Notes under the pieces: generated by a model
The model's input: the letters and a program-made list of their open reading frames with translations, nothing else
The model's database searches: none
What the model was told of the DNA's origin: nothing
NCBI RefSeq assembly: GCF_003063575.1
Contig: NZ_NESC01000009.1
Location: forward strand, 1-64,000
Length of the DNA stretch: 64,000 nt
Source: Limnohabitans sp. Jir72
Lineage (GTDB): Bacteria; Pseudomonadota; Gammaproteobacteria; Burkholderiales; Burkholderiaceae_C
Direction: 5' to 3'
Program-made: the position numbers and the translations under genes
Shown here: one piece after another, positions 53,242 to 62,731 of the stretch
How positions within the stretch are numbered: position 1 is the first letter of the stretch
Layout: the number at the start of each line of letters is the position of its first letter

Positions 53242-54087
53242 TCAGGTGTAGCGCTTGTTGCGCAGGTTGTTTTTCATGTCGCGCAAGGTGGGTTGCAGCT
53301 CTTCGCCAATGCGCAGGGCCACGGTGGTGGCCAGGATGTCGATGATGAGCAGGTGCAGCAATCGCGAGACCATGGGGCTGTATTTGTCGTAGCCCTCGGG
53401 GTGGTCGGCTGTGAGGTGAATGTGGCCTGCGCTGGCCAGTGGCGAGCCACTGGCGGTGATGACGATGGTTGTGGCACCTTGCTTTTTGGCGATGTCGCAG
53501 GCGTCCATCAGGTCGCGTGTGCGGCCCGAGTTGGAGATGATCACCGCGCAGTCGCCGGGCTTGAGCATGGAGGCGCTCATGACCTGCATGTGGCCGTCGC
53601 TGTAGGCGATGGCGTTCACGCCCAGGCGGAAGAATTTGTGCTGCGCGTCTTGCGCCACGATGCCGGAGTTGCCCACGCCATAAAACTCGATGCGGCGGTT
53701 GGTCTTTTGGGTAGACGCCAAGGCCTGCGCGGCATGCTCCAGCGCAAAAGAACTCGCGTCGTTGCGGTACTTCAAAAACGCTGCCACGGTGTTGTCGATC
53801 ACCTTGACTGCGATGTCACTGGTCTTGTCGTCCACGTCCACGCTGCGGTGGATGAAGGGCACGCCTTCGCTCACGCTGCCAGCCAGCTTGAGCTTGAAGT
53901 CCGACAGGCCGTCGTAGCCCATGCTGCGGCAAAAGCGCACCACGGTGGGTTTGCTCACATGCGAGCGGTCGGCCAGTTCGGTCACGGGCAGGTTGGCAAA
54001 TGCCCTGGGGTCGGCCAGCACGAGCTTGCCCACACGTTGCTCGGCTGGGGCCAAGGAGGGCAGGGAAGCTTTGATTCGTTCGAGCAT
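53242..54087 (-). CDS. hexR: HexR-like regulator (RpiR/MurR family)
   Basis: A 281-residue protein with an N-terminal RpiR helix-turn-helix (MLERIKASLPSLAPAEQRVG, LADRSHVSKPTVVRFCRSMG) and a C-terminal SIS sugar-phosphate isomerase-like domain (IEFYGVGNSGIVAQDAQHKF, CAVIISNSGRTRDLMDACD). HexR binds KDPG, an Entner-Doudoroff intermediate, and controls zwf and central carbon genes. It lies directly after zwf on the same strand, supporting the name. Confidence 0.92.
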   Translation of the reverse strand: MLERIKASLPSLAPAEQRVGKLVLADPRAFANLPVTELADRSHVSKPTVVRFCRSMGYDGLSDFKLKLAGSVSEGVPFIHRSVDVDDKTSDIAVKVIDNTVAAFLKYRNDASSFALEHAAQALASTQKTNRRIEFYGVGNSGIVAQDAQHKFFRLGVNAIAYSDGHMQVMSASMLKPGDCAVIISNSGRTRDLMDACDIAKKQGATTIVITASGSPLASAGHIHLTADHPEGYDKYSPMVSRLLHLLIIDILATTVALRIGEELQPTLRDMKNNLRNKRYT

Positions 54088-54117
54088 GGCTTGTCTCCAG
54101 ATGGTTTTTTTAAGGGG

Positions 54118-54150
54118 TCATCGCGAGGGTCGTGCGGCGATCCAGTGGCT
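54118..54150. repeat. Dispersed repeat (same core as inside paaD)
   Basis: GTCATCGCGAGGGTCGTGCG followed by GCGATCCAGTGGCT, just before the zwf stop on the minus-strand side. It shares the ends GTCATCGCGAG and CGGCGATCCAGTGGC with 13037-13070. Confidence 0.8.
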
Positions 54151-54154
54151 CGTA

Positions 54155-55618
54155 TCAGAGCTCTTCGCTCCAGCAAAAGCCGTCGCGCGCGATCATGGCG
54201 CTCGAGGCGCTGGGGCCCCAAGTGCCTGCGGCGTAAGGGCGCGGCCCCACGGGGTCGGCCGCCCAGTGCTGCAAGATGGGCTCGACCCAGCGCCAGGCTT
54301 CTTCTTGTTCGTCGCTGCGCACGAACAGGTTCAGGCGGCCGTCCAGCACGTCCAGCAGCAGGCGTTCGTAGGCGCCCACGCGCTCGCTGCCAAAGCGTTT
54401 GTCAAAGTCCAGGTCCAGGTGCACCGGGCTCAGGGTTTGGCCACCAGCGCCTGGGCCGCGTTTGCTTTGGCCTTGGGCAAACAGGTGCAGCTCCAGCCCG
54501 TCCTTGGGTTGCAGGTGGATCACCAATTTGTTCACCTGGCCCACCGGGGTCTTGAAGATGTCGTGCGGCGTGGGGCGGAAGTTGATCTCGATGTGCGCTT
54601 CGCGCGAGGCCATGCGTTTGCCGGTGCGGATGTAGAACGGCACACCTGCCCAGCGCCAGTTGGCGATCTCGGTGCGCAGGGCGACAAAGGTTTCGGTGTT
54701 GCTGCTGGGGCTGACGCCATGCTCGTCGCGGTAGGCGGGCACGGCTTGGCCGTCCACATTGCCTGCGGCGTATTGGCCGCGGATCACGTGCTGGGTCAGG
54801 GTCTCGGGCGTCCAGCGCTTCAGGGCGCGCAGCACTTTGAGTTTCTCGTCGCGGATGGCGTCGGCGTGCGCATTGATGGGCGGCTCCATGGCGATGGCGC
54901 AAAGCAGTTGCAGCGCGTGGTTTTGCACCATGTCGCGCAGCGCGCCGGTGCTTTCATAAAAGCCGCCGCGCTTTTCCACGCCCAGCTCTTCGGACATGGT
55001 GATCTGGATGTTGGCGATGTGCTCGCGCCGCCACAGCGGCTCGAACAGGGCATTTCCAAATCGCATGGCAAACAGGTTTTGCACGCCGGGCTTGCCCAGG
55101 TAGTGGTCGATGCGGAAGATCTGCTGCTCTTTGAAGACCTTGCCCACGGCGGTGTTGATGGCGCGGTTGGAGGCCAGGTCGTGGCCCAGCGGTTTTTCCA
55201 GCACGATGCGGGTCTTGGGCGTGTTCAAGCCGCTGGCAGCGAGTTGCTCGCACACGGTGGTGAACAGGCTGGGCGCGGTGGACAGGTACATGACCACGTG
55301 CTCGGTCTCGCGCTCGGCCAGGCGGGCGGCCAATGCGGCATAGGCTTCGGGCTTGGACAGGTCCATGCGCACATAGCACAGCAGGTCGGCAAAGCGGGCG
55401 AATTCTTCGCTGTTGGGGCGCTTGTCGCCTTCGACTTGTTCAAAGCGCGACTGGATTTGCTGGCGGTATTGCGCATCGTTCAGGTCGTCCCGGCCCACCC
55501 CGATGATGCGGCCGCCTTCGGGCAGGGTGCCGTGCCGGTAGGCCTGAAACAAAGCGGGCATGAGTTTGCGCCAGACCAGATCGCCCGTGCCGCCAAAGAA
55601 AACCAAATCAAAAGCCAT
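54155..55618 (-). CDS. zwf: Glucose-6-phosphate 1-dehydrogenase
   Basis: First step of the oxidative pentose phosphate and Entner-Doudoroff routes. The 487 residues have the nucleotide motif FFGGTGDLVWRKLMPAL (GGTGDL in place of the common GASGDL), the active-site RIDHYLGKPGVQNLFAMRFG, and EKPLGHD. It starts at ATG 55618 and is transcribed with hexR. It diverges from tal across an 85-bp gap holding an inverted repeat. Confidence 0.97.
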   Translation of the reverse strand: MAFDLVFFGGTGDLVWRKLMPALFQAYRHGTLPEGGRIIGVGRDDLNDAQYRQQIQSRFEQVEGDKRPNSEEFARFADLLCYVRMDLSKPEAYAALAARLAERETEHVVMYLSTAPSLFTTVCEQLAASGLNTPKTRIVLEKPLGHDLASNRAINTAVGKVFKEQQIFRIDHYLGKPGVQNLFAMRFGNALFEPLWRREHIANIQITMSEELGVEKRGGFYESTGALRDMVQNHALQLLCAIAMEPPINAHADAIRDEKLKVLRALKRWTPETLTQHVIRGQYAAGNVDGQAVPAYRDEHGVSPSSNTETFVALRTEIANWRWAGVPFYIRTGKRMASREAHIEINFRPTPHDIFKTPVGQVNKLVIHLQPKDGLELHLFAQGQSKRGPGAGGQTLSPVHLDLDFDKRFGSERVGAYERLLLDVLDGRLNLFVRSDEQEEAWRWVEPILQHWAADPVGPRPYAAGTWGPSASSAMIARDGFCWSEEL

Positions 55619-55629
55619 GATGTTCTTGA

Positions 55630-55659
55630 GTTACATGAAAAATTGATTTGTAATGTAAC
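55630..55659. promoter_or_regulatory. Inverted repeat between zwf and tal, candidate HexR site
   Basis: GTTACAT (55630-55636) and ATGTAAC (55653-55659) frame an AT-rich spacer (GAAAAATTGATTTGTA), with TTGTAAT overlapping the right arm. HexR sites in other proteobacteria are AT-rich palindromes with TGTAAT/ATTACA halves, so this is a reasonable candidate. Confidence 0.5.
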
Positions 55660-55703
55660 TTTGTTTCACGGATAATTCAAGGCAGTCTGCAAAAATAACT
55701 GAC

Positions 55704-56651
55704 ATGAACCAACTCGACGCTCTCAAACAATTCACCACCGTGGTCGCGGACACCGGTGACTTCAAACAACTGGCGCAGTTTCAGCCCCAAGACGCCACGA
55801 CCAACCCGTCGCTGATCTTGAAGGCGGTGCAAAAGTCCGAATACGCGCCCTTGCTGGTCGAAGCCGTGGCCGCTCACCGGGGCCAGCCGCTGGACGTGGT
55901 GATGGACCACCTGCTGGTGCGTTTCGGTTGCGAAATTTTGGCCACCATTCCCGGTCGTGTATCCACCGAGGTGGATGCGCGCCTGAGCTTCGACACCGCC
56001 GCCACCGTGGCGCGTGCGCGCCGCATCATGGCGCTGTACGAAGCGCAAGGCATTGCACGCGAGCGTGTGCTGATCAAGATCGCCTCGACCTGGGAAGGCA
56101 TTCAAGCGGCGGCCGAGCTGGAGCGCGAAGGCATCCGCTGCAATCTGACACTGCTGTTCGCGTTTTGCCAAGCGGTGGCTTGCGGCCAGGCCAAGGTGCA
56201 GCTGATCTCGCCTTTTGTGGGCCGCATTTACGACTGGTACAAAAAGACCGCCGGTGCCGCCTGGGATGAGGCTGCAAAGTCTGGTGCCAACGACCCCGGC
56301 GTGCAGTCGGTGCGGGCCATCTTCAACCATTACAAAAAGCACGGCATCGCCACTGAAGTCATGGGCGCGTCGTTTCGCAACATCGGCCAGATCACCGCGC
56401 TGGCGGGCTGCGATTTGCTGACCATCAGCCCCGAGTTGCTGGCGCAGCTGGCCGCCACCGATGCCCCTTTGAGTTTGGCACTGGACGGAGCTGCCGCTCA
56501 GGCGATGGACCTGCCCGCAGTGCGCTATGACGAGGCCTCGTTCCGATTGGCTCTGAACGAAGACGCCATGGCCACCGAAAAGCTGGCCGAAGGCATCCGC
56601 GCTTTCTGCGCCGATGCCGTCAAACTCGAAGACCTGATGAAGAAAGCCTGA
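55704..56651 (+). CDS. tal: Transaldolase
   Basis: A 315-residue TIM-barrel enzyme of the non-oxidative pentose phosphate pathway. [35 protein letters not shown] and the Schiff-base lysine in [15 protein letters not shown] are the diagnostic segments; [15 protein letters not shown] is near the end of the barrel. It diverges from zwf and is followed by the REP array and pgi. Confidence 0.97.
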   Translation: MNQLDALKQFTTVVADTGDFKQLAQFQPQDATTNPSLILKAVQKSEYAPLLVEAVAAHRGQPLDVVMDHLLVRFGCEILATIPGRVSTEVDARLSFDTAATVARARRIMALYEAQGIARERVLIKIASTWEGIQAAAELEREGIRCNLTLLFAFCQAVACGQAKVQLISPFVGRIYDWYKKTAGAAWDEAAKSGANDPGVQSVRAIFNHYKKHGIATEVMGASFRNIGQITALAGCDLLTISPELLAQLAATDAPLSLALDGAAAQAMDLPAVRYDEASFRLALNEDAMATEKLAEGIRAFCADAVKLEDLMKKA

Positions 56652-56662
56652 ACTCACCCCCC

Positions 56663-57064
56663 GTAGGAGCGCACCCCGTGCGCGATGGCGTGTGAACCAC
56701 GTTCGCTGCAATCGCCCACAGGGTGGGCTCCTACAGAAAACATGTAGGAGCGCACCCCGTGCGCGATGGTGTGTGAACCACGTTCGCTTCAATCGCCTAC
56801 AGGGTGGGCTCCTACAGAAGACATGTGGGAGCGCAGCCCGTGCGCGATGGCGTGTGAACCACGTTCGCTTCAATCGCCCACAGGGTGGGCTCCTACAGAA
56901 GACATGTGGGAGCGCAGCCCGTGCGCGATGGCGTTTGAACCACGTTCGCTTCAATCGCCCACAGGGTGGGCTCCTACAGAAGACATGTGGGAGCGCACCC
57001 CGTGCGCGATGGTGTGTGAACGCGTGTCACGCGCATCGCCCACAGGGTGGGCTCCTGCAGAAAA
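56663..57064. repeat. Tandem array of five 81-bp REP-like units
   Basis: Five consecutive units of GTAGGAGCGCACCCCGTGCG-CGATGG, a 20-bp linker GTGTGAACCACGTTCGCTTC, then the inverted half AATCGCCCACAGGGTGGGCT-CCTACAGAA. Units 1-4 are nearly identical. The fifth has another linker (GAACGCGTGTCACGCGC). Each unit is a hairpin. As 81 is divisible by three, one frame stays open for 148 codons (56692-57138), but it has repeat composition and is most likely not a gene. The array fills the space between tal and pgi. Confidence 0.93.
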
Positions 57065-57101
57065 TGATTTCGATAACCGCTTGTCCGATTGAAAGTTTCC
57101 C

Positions 57102-58637
57102 ATGCGTTGTGACCAAACCCCTGCCTGGAAGGCCTTGACGGCCCATGCCGCACACACCACCGGTTTTGATTTGCGCACCGCTTTTGCGCAGGACGCCGGC
57201 CGTGCCGACGCGCTGAGCCAGACCGCGCCGCATGTGTTTGCCGACCTGTCTAAAAACCATGTGGACACCGCCACCGAAGTGCTGTTGATGGCGCTGGCCC
57301 AGCAAACCGGTCTGGCCGCGCACCGCGATGCAATGTTTCGGGGCGAGGCGATCAACCACACCGAAGACCGCGCCGTGATGCACTGGCTGCTGCGCCAACC
57401 AGAAGGCTCCTTGCAAGGTACCTTGGCCGAGCCCTTGAAGCTGGTGCACGACACGCTGGGCCCCATGCTGGCCTATGCCGAGCAGGTGCGTGCGGACGCG
57501 CAGATCACCGATGTGGTGAACATCGGCATTGGCGGCTCAGACTTGGGGCCACAAATGGCGGTGCTGGCCTTGCAGGACTTTGTGATCGAGGGCAAGCGCT
57601 TCCACTTTGTGTCCAATGTGGATGGGCATGAGTTGGCGGGCGTTCTCAAAGGCCTCAAGGCCGAGAACACGCTGTTTCTGATCGCTTCCAAAACCTTCAC
57701 CACCATCGAGACCATGACCAATGCGCGTTCGGCGCTGGCCTGGTTTCAGGCGCAAGGCGGCAGCGATGTGGCGCATCACTTTGCCGCGCTCACCACCAAC
57801 GTGGCGGCTGCGGCCGAGCTGGGCATCACCACCACCTTCGGTTTTTGGGACTGGGTGGGCGGGCGGTATTCGGTGTGGTCGGCCATTGGTTTGCCGGTGG
57901 CGATTGCCATCGGTGCGCAAGGCTTCAGGGACTTGCTGGCCGGTGCACACGCGATGGATCAGCATTTCAAGACCGCGCCGTTGGAAGAAAACTTACCGGT
58001 GCGGCTGGGCTTGTTGGACGTCTGGTACCGCAACTTTTTGAACTTCACCAGTCGCTCGATCGCGCCGTACCACAGCGCTTTGCGCCGCGTGCCCGCGTAT
58101 CTGCAGCAGCTCGAGATGGAAAGCAATGGCAAGCGCGTAGACCGCAACGGCCATGCGCTGCCCTATGGCACCTCGCCCGTGCTTTGGGGCGAGCCCGGCA
58201 CCAACGGGCAGCACGCTTACTTTCAGATGCTGCACCAAGGCACAGACGTGGTGCCGCTGGAATTCATCGCCGTGAAAAAGCCCACGCACAATCTGAAGGA
58301 TCATCATGAATTGCTGCTGGCCAATGTGATTGCGCAGGCGCAGGCGCTGATGCTGGGCAAATCGGACGCCGGTGGGCACAAGCACTTCCCTGGCAACCGG
58401 CCCAGCACTTTTTTGCTGCTCGATGAACTCACGCCCACCAGCTTGGGCGCTTTGATCGCGCTGCAAGAGCACCGTGTGTTTGTGAGTGGCTCGGTTTGGG
58501 GCATCAACAGCTTTGACCAATGGGGTGTGGAGTTGGGCAAGGTGCTGGCCAAAGACATCCATGCGCGCATCGTCTCGGGTGATGCATCGGGGCTGGATGC
58601 CTCCACTGCGGCCTTGCTGCAGCGCGTGCGTGCTTGA
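57102..58637 (+). CDS. pgi: Glucose-6-phosphate isomerase
   Basis: A 511-residue SIS-fold isomerase between glucose-6-P and fructose-6-P. VVNIGIGGSDLGPQMAVLAL, FGFWDWVGGRYSVWSAIGLP (PGI signature 1) and GALIALQEHRVFVSGSVWGI, NSFDQWGVELGK (signature 2 region) are present. It is shorter than E. coli Pgi (549) but in the range of the betaproteobacterial form. The ATG at 57102 comes 38 bp after the repeat array; transcription from tal would have to cross that array. Confidence 0.97.
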   Translation: MRCDQTPAWKALTAHAAHTTGFDLRTAFAQDAGRADALSQTAPHVFADLSKNHVDTATEVLLMALAQQTGLAAHRDAMFRGEAINHTEDRAVMHWLLRQPEGSLQGTLAEPLKLVHDTLGPMLAYAEQVRADAQITDVVNIGIGGSDLGPQMAVLALQDFVIEGKRFHFVSNVDGHELAGVLKGLKAENTLFLIASKTFTTIETMTNARSALAWFQAQGGSDVAHHFAALTTNVAAAAELGITTTFGFWDWVGGRYSVWSAIGLPVAIAIGAQGFRDLLAGAHAMDQHFKTAPLEENLPVRLGLLDVWYRNFLNFTSRSIAPYHSALRRVPAYLQQLEMESNGKRVDRNGHALPYGTSPVLWGEPGTNGQHAYFQMLHQGTDVVPLEFIAVKKPTHNLKDHHELLLANVIAQAQALMLGKSDAGGHKHFPGNRPSTFLLLDELTPTSLGALIALQEHRVFVSGSVWGINSFDQWGVELGKVLAKDIHARIVSGDASGLDASTAALLQRVRA

Positions 58638-58730
58638 GTGAGGCCGGTGGGACAAGGCCGTTAGGAGCAGGCGTTGGCCCTGTGCTTTGCGCGATACCGC
58701 GTTGCAGCAGGCCAGCGATAAACTGCGCTG

Positions 58731-60044
58731 ATGACGCACAATACCGACCGCCTTCTGCAAAGCATCGAAGCCAAACGTGATGAGCTGGTGGCGCTCACGC
58801 AAGACTTGGTGCGCATACCCACCATCAACCCGCCCGGTGATGCCTACGAAGCCTGCGCGCGCCTGATTGGCGAGCGATTGGCGCGCAAGGGCTTTGCGGT
58901 CGAATACGTGCGGGCCATTGGGGCTCCGGGCGACAGCGACAGCCACCCGCGCACCAATGTGGTGGCGCGCTGGCAAGCGCCCAACCCTGGCGAATGCGTG
59001 CATTTCAACAGCCACATCGATGTGGTCGAAGCTGGGCCAGGCTGGACCTTTGAGTCCTTTGGTGGGCAAGTGGCCAACGGGCGTGTGTATGGTCGGGGCA
59101 CCTGCGACATGAAGGGCGGCCTGGCGTCGAGCATCATCGCCTGCGAGGCCTTGATCGAGTCGGGCTTGCCAATGTCCGGGGCGCTGGAGATCAGCGGTAC
59201 GGTGGACGAAGAGTCGGGCGGTTTTGCTGGCGTCGGCTATCTGGCCGAGCGAGGTTACTTCAGCCCGCCGCGTGTGCACCATGTGATCATTCCCGAGCCT
59301 TTGGGGGTGGACCGGATTTGCCTGGGGCACCGCGGCGTGTGGTGGGGCGAGGTGGAGACGCGCGGGCGCATCGCGCACGGCTCGATGCCTTTTTTGGGCG
59401 ACAGTGCCATCAACCACATGAGCGCTTTCATCCATTTGCTGGAGACGCAGCTGCAGCCACGCTTGCAGGCACGCCACACGGCCGAGCCGGTGGAGCCGCC
59501 GGGTGCACGCGTGAGTACCCTCAACATCAACAGCATCCATGGCGGGCAGGTGGAGCAGCGATACAGCCTGGACCAGCGCGGTTGGCCCACAGGCGATTTG
59601 CCCGCGCCCGTGGTGGCGCATCTTTGCAAAGCGGTGCTGGACCGGCGCTTCATCGCTGAAGAAAACCTCGAAGCCGTCAAGCAAGAGATCGTGGACATGC
59701 TCGAAGAGCTCAAGCGTACGCGGCCGGGCTTTGACTATGGCATCCGCGAGATCATGAGTTTTGTGCCGACTGCCACCCCCAAGGATGCGCCGGTGGTGGA
59801 CGCCACCGCACGCGCCATTGCCCGCGTGTTGGGGCGTGAGCCCAGTTACATCGCCAGTCCGGGCACTTATGACCAAAAGCACATCGTGCGCAGCGGCAAG
59901 CTGCGGGACTGCATCGCTTATGGGCCGGGCATTCTGGATTTGGCGCACCAGCCCGATGAATATGTGGGCATCCAGGAACTGGTCGACTCGGCCAAGATCA
60001 TGGCCTTGGCCAGCCTTGATTTGACCGGTCAGCTGCGCCGCTGA
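58731..60044 (+). CDS. M20 family metallopeptidase (ArgE/DapE/acetylornithine deacetylase-like)
   Basis: A 437-residue di-zinc hydrolase. Metal and catalytic residues: CVHFNSHIDVVEAGPGW (His, Asp), VYGRGTCDMKGGLASS (the bridging Asp), ISGTVDEESGGFAG (EE), IIPEPLGVDRICLGHRGVWW and the C-terminal SPGTYDQKHIVRSG. It removes an acyl group from an amino acid-like substrate. Which one is not readable, and there are no arg or dap genes beside it. It has a lid domain with GRIAHGSMP. Confidence 0.92.
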   Translation: MTHNTDRLLQSIEAKRDELVALTQDLVRIPTINPPGDAYEACARLIGERLARKGFAVEYVRAIGAPGDSDSHPRTNVVARWQAPNPGECVHFNSHIDVVEAGPGWTFESFGGQVANGRVYGRGTCDMKGGLASSIIACEALIESGLPMSGALEISGTVDEESGGFAGVGYLAERGYFSPPRVHHVIIPEPLGVDRICLGHRGVWWGEVETRGRIAHGSMPFLGDSAINHMSAFIHLLETQLQPRLQARHTAEPVEPPGARVSTLNINSIHGGQVEQRYSLDQRGWPTGDLPAPVVAHLCKAVLDRRFIAEENLEAVKQEIVDMLEELKRTRPGFDYGIREIMSFVPTATPKDAPVVDATARAIARVLGREPSYIASPGTYDQKHIVRSGKLRDCIAYGPGILDLAHQPDEYVGIQELVDSAKIMALASLDLTGQLRR

Positions 60045-60437
60045 GTTGTATTGATGCAGACCTTGGCTGATGGATTCGGCCCCGTGACGGCTTGAGTCAC
60101 TGGCAAGGGATCGGTGATGTGGGCGCCTAAAAGGGAGCCTTCGGCAACAAAAATGAGTGCATGGCTGACCAACAAAAGAGCCCTTTCAACCTCATTTGGC
60201 CGGGTCAATAGCGGGGTTGAACTGTCTTTTTCGAGTTCGAAAATGTTGAATATGTTTTTACCTACAAAAAGCCATTTGTTTGTGTATTTTGTTGGTATTT
60301 TTGTTTATTAAAGTGCGCGCATTCCTATAAGATAGGCGACTTGTTGCAAGCCGTCGGGATCGTCTGCCCGCCGGTTTTTTGGCGGACTTTGAACGACCAA
60401 ATTCGGGAACATCAAACAAACAACCCCGGGAGTGTTT
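60045..60437. other. 393-bp intergenic region with an AT-rich patch, no gene seen
   Basis: The middle (60225-60320) is strikingly AT-rich for this genome (TTTGTTTGTGTATTTTGTTG and neighbours). It is followed by CCTATAAGATAGG, a short inverted repeat, and CCGCCGGTTTTTTGGCGG near 60369. The promoter of the downstream M23-bactofilin pair is probably here. No open frame is credible. Confidence 0.5.
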
Positions 60438-61394
60438 ATGCAATTGATTTGGGTATCCGGACCCACTGCGCGGGTGATCGCTGTGTCGATCACCGCGCGC
60501 AAAGTACTGTTGTCTGTGATTGCCGTGGCGGCATCTTTGCTGGTACTGGGTTCGATTTTTCATTTGATTGGTTTGCGTGTTGCGGTGGCTTATTCCCCAG
60601 AGTTGGTGCAGCGCATTGGCGGCGTCACCAGCCAAGCGGAGCAACTCAAAGTGGAGGCCGATTACCGCTCTAAGCTCGATGGTCTGCATGGACAGTTGAC
60701 CTCCGTGATGGACAAGTTGCGTCAGATCGAAGAACAAAAGAAAGATTTTTTGGGCCGCTTGGGCATTGAGAGCTTGTTGTCTGGGGGCGGGCGACAAAAG
60801 TCGCAAGCAGCCGATGGCCGCGGCGGCCCGCTCAAGGCCTTGCCTTTTTGGCGCGGGCGCTCTTTTTCGGACTTGGGCAGTGAACTGGACTCGACGGCAC
60901 AGCAAATCCAGGAGTTTGAGCAGGTCCTGACCAAGACGCAGGAGCAATGGCGGCGCGATGTGGACCGCGTTGGCAAATTGCCCACGGCATTGCCCTTGGA
61001 CAGCAACTTTGCCATCACCAGCGGCTTTGGTGTGCGTGCAGACCCGATGACACACGTGCCCAGCATGCATGAGGGGATTGATTTTGTGGCCCCTGTGGGC
61101 TCGCCCGTCCGCGCGACCGCAGCGGGCAAGGTGTTTCGATCAGGGCACGCCGGTGCTTACGGCGAGATGGTCGAGGTGGCGCATGTGGATGGTTTCGTGT
61201 CGCGTTATGCCCATTTGAGCCGCCGTCATGTCAATGAGGGAGAGACCATTGAGCGTGGACAGGTGATTGGTTTGCTGGGCAATACGGGGCGGTCCACGGG
61301 CCCGCATTTGCACTACGAAGTGGTGTACCAAGGTCAGGCCATGCACCCGACAAAAGCTTTTGCAACTTGGGCTCGCACAAATTTGCAGCCTTGA
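60438..61394 (+). CDS. Membrane-anchored M23 (LytM) peptidase next to bactofilin
   Basis: A 318-residue protein. The N-terminal membrane span is VLLSVIAVAASLLVLGSIFH, followed by a coiled-coil stretch (LHGQLTSVMDKLRQIEEQKK) and the M23 domain with H-E-G-I-D in SMHEGIDFVAPVGSP, RYAHLSRRH and STGPHLHYEVVYQG, all zinc ligands intact. M23 enzymes encoded beside bactofilin genes help set local cell-wall growth and cell shape in several bacteria. The ATG at 60438 has CGGGAG just upstream. The bactofilin gene follows after 21 bp. Confidence 0.94.
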   Translation: MQLIWVSGPTARVIAVSITARKVLLSVIAVAASLLVLGSIFHLIGLRVAVAYSPELVQRIGGVTSQAEQLKVEADYRSKLDGLHGQLTSVMDKLRQIEEQKKDFLGRLGIESLLSGGGRQKSQAADGRGGPLKALPFWRGRSFSDLGSELDSTAQQIQEFEQVLTKTQEQWRRDVDRVGKLPTALPLDSNFAITSGFGVRADPMTHVPSMHEGIDFVAPVGSPVRATAAGKVFRSGHAGAYGEMVEVAHVDGFVSRYAHLSRRHVNEGETIERGQVIGLLGNTGRSTGPHLHYEVVYQGQAMHPTKAFATWARTNLQP

Positions 61395-61415
61395 TTTTGA
61401 TTTCAGGAGACAAAC

Positions 61416-61871
61416 ATGTTCGGCAAGAAAAAGACAAACACAACATCCCTGGGGAAAAGCCTTGAGCGCTTTGACTCCCTGATTGGCCGACAGACAGAAA
61501 TCCATGGTTCTTTGCGTTTGATGCAAAGCGTGCGGATTGATGGGAAGGTCATCGGCAATATCGAAGCCCCCAAAGATCAGCCCATCACGGTGGTGGTGGG
61601 TGCAGAGGGCGAAATTCAGGGCGATGTGTTTGCCAGCCGTGTGATCGTGGCGGGCAAAGTCTCCGGCAACATTGACGCTTTTGAGCGTGCGGAGTTGCAT
61701 GCCAGCGCCCTGGTCCAAGGGGATGTGAAGTACGGCTCGATCGCGGTAGAGCACGGTGCCCGTTTGCAAGGCTTGCTGTTGCAAGTGGATGCCACCCAGG
61801 TCAGACCGCAACCTGATCACGCAAAAAATGCGATTCGCAAAGCCCAAGCGACAACGGGTGCCCCCGAATAA
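61416..61871 (+). CDS. Bactofilin (polymer-forming cytoskeletal protein)
   Basis: A 151-residue protein. The central beta-helix (DUF583) runs from LIGRQTEIHGSLRLMQSVRI to VKYGSIAVEHGARLQGLLLQ, with Gly-turn repeats such as KVIGNIEAP, EIQGDVFASRV and KVSGNIDAFERA. A basic N-terminus (MFGKKKTNTTSLGKSLERF) may associate with the membrane, and the C-terminal tail is disordered. It polymerises without nucleotide. Pairing with the upstream M23 enzyme suggests a shape-determining unit. AGGAGACAA precedes the ATG. Confidence 0.95.
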   Translation: MFGKKKTNTTSLGKSLERFDSLIGRQTEIHGSLRLMQSVRIDGKVIGNIEAPKDQPITVVVGAEGEIQGDVFASRVIVAGKVSGNIDAFERAELHASALVQGDVKYGSIAVEHGARLQGLLLQVDATQVRPQPDHAKNAIRKAQATTGAPE

Positions 61872-61957
61872 GTGCTGAAACAGAACGGCTTTAAATTCTG
61901 CCATCTGCTTTTTCAGGCCCCGCGATACCGAATCGTGAAATTCATTATCATCAGGGC

Positions 61958-62731
61958 ATGACATTTTTAGCCATCGATGTGGGCAACACCCGTTTGAAAT
62001 GGGCGTTGTACGACCGACCGCACCCCCAAGCGCAGCTGCTGGCTCACGGGGCAGAATTTCTGGAAAACATCGACCGCTTGTCGGACGGGCCATGGACCGA
62101 CCTGCCCGTGCCTGAACGCATGCTCGGTTGCGTCGTGGCGGGTGACGCCATCAAACGCCGTGTGCAAGAGCAGATGGAGTTGTGGGATTTCACGCCGCAG
62201 TGGGTGGTGCCCAGCGTGTCCGAGGCGGGTGTGACCAATGGCTACGACCACCCTTCCCGTTTGGGCTCGGACCGTTGGGTGGCCATGATCGGTGCCCGCC
62301 AGCGCATGCTGGCACAAGGCCCGGCCAGGCCTTTGGTGGTGGTGATGGTGGGAACGGCCGTGACCGTGGAGGCGATCGACGCCGATGGCCGATTCCTCGG
62401 TGGTCTGATCTTGCCGGGCCACGGCATCATGCTGCGCGCCCTGGAGTCGGGCACCGCCGGGCTGCATGTGCCCACGGGCGAAGTACGGCCCTTTCCCACC
62501 AACACCAGCGATGCACTGACCAGTGGCGGCACTTACGCGATTGCGGGCGCTTGCGAGCGCATGGTGCAGCACCTGCGCGAGCACACCGGGCAAGAGCCCA
62601 TGTGCGTGATGACCGGCGGCGCGGGCTGGAAGATGGCACCCAGCATGTCGCTGCAGTTCGATCTGGTGGACAACCTGATTTTTGATGGCCTGCTGGCCAT
62701 GGCCGATCAGCGGTTCAACACCACAGTCTGA
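61958..62731 (+). CDS. coaX: Type III pantothenate kinase
   Basis: A 257-residue ASKHA-fold kinase catalysing the first step of CoA synthesis. [19 protein letters not shown] (phosphate 1), [27 protein letters not shown] and [20 protein letters not shown] are diagnostic; [11 protein letters not shown] is the late adenosine motif. Its stop is directly adjacent to the end of the convergent TetR gene (62731/62732). Confidence 0.95.
   Translation: MTFLAIDVGNTRLKWALYDRPHPQAQLLAHGAEFLENIDRLSDGPWTDLPVPERMLGCVVAGDAIKRRVQEQMELWDFTPQWVVPSVSEAGVTNGYDHPSRLGSDRWVAMIGARQRMLAQGPARPLVVVMVGTAVTVEAIDADGRFLGGLILPGHGIMLRALESGTAGLHVPTGEVRPFPTNTSDALTSGGTYAIAGACERMVQHLREHTGQEPMCVMTGGAGWKMAPSMSLQFDLVDNLIFDGLLAMADQRFNTTV

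Noticed and set aside
56663..57064. CRISPR array before pgi
   Set aside because: The linker between repeat halves is itself conserved, so there are no unique spacers; it is a tandem palindromic repeat.
56692..57138. 148-codon frame with 27-residue repeats before pgi
   Set aside because: It is the 81-bp hairpin array read in the one frame without stops; no start signal and composition determined by the repeat.
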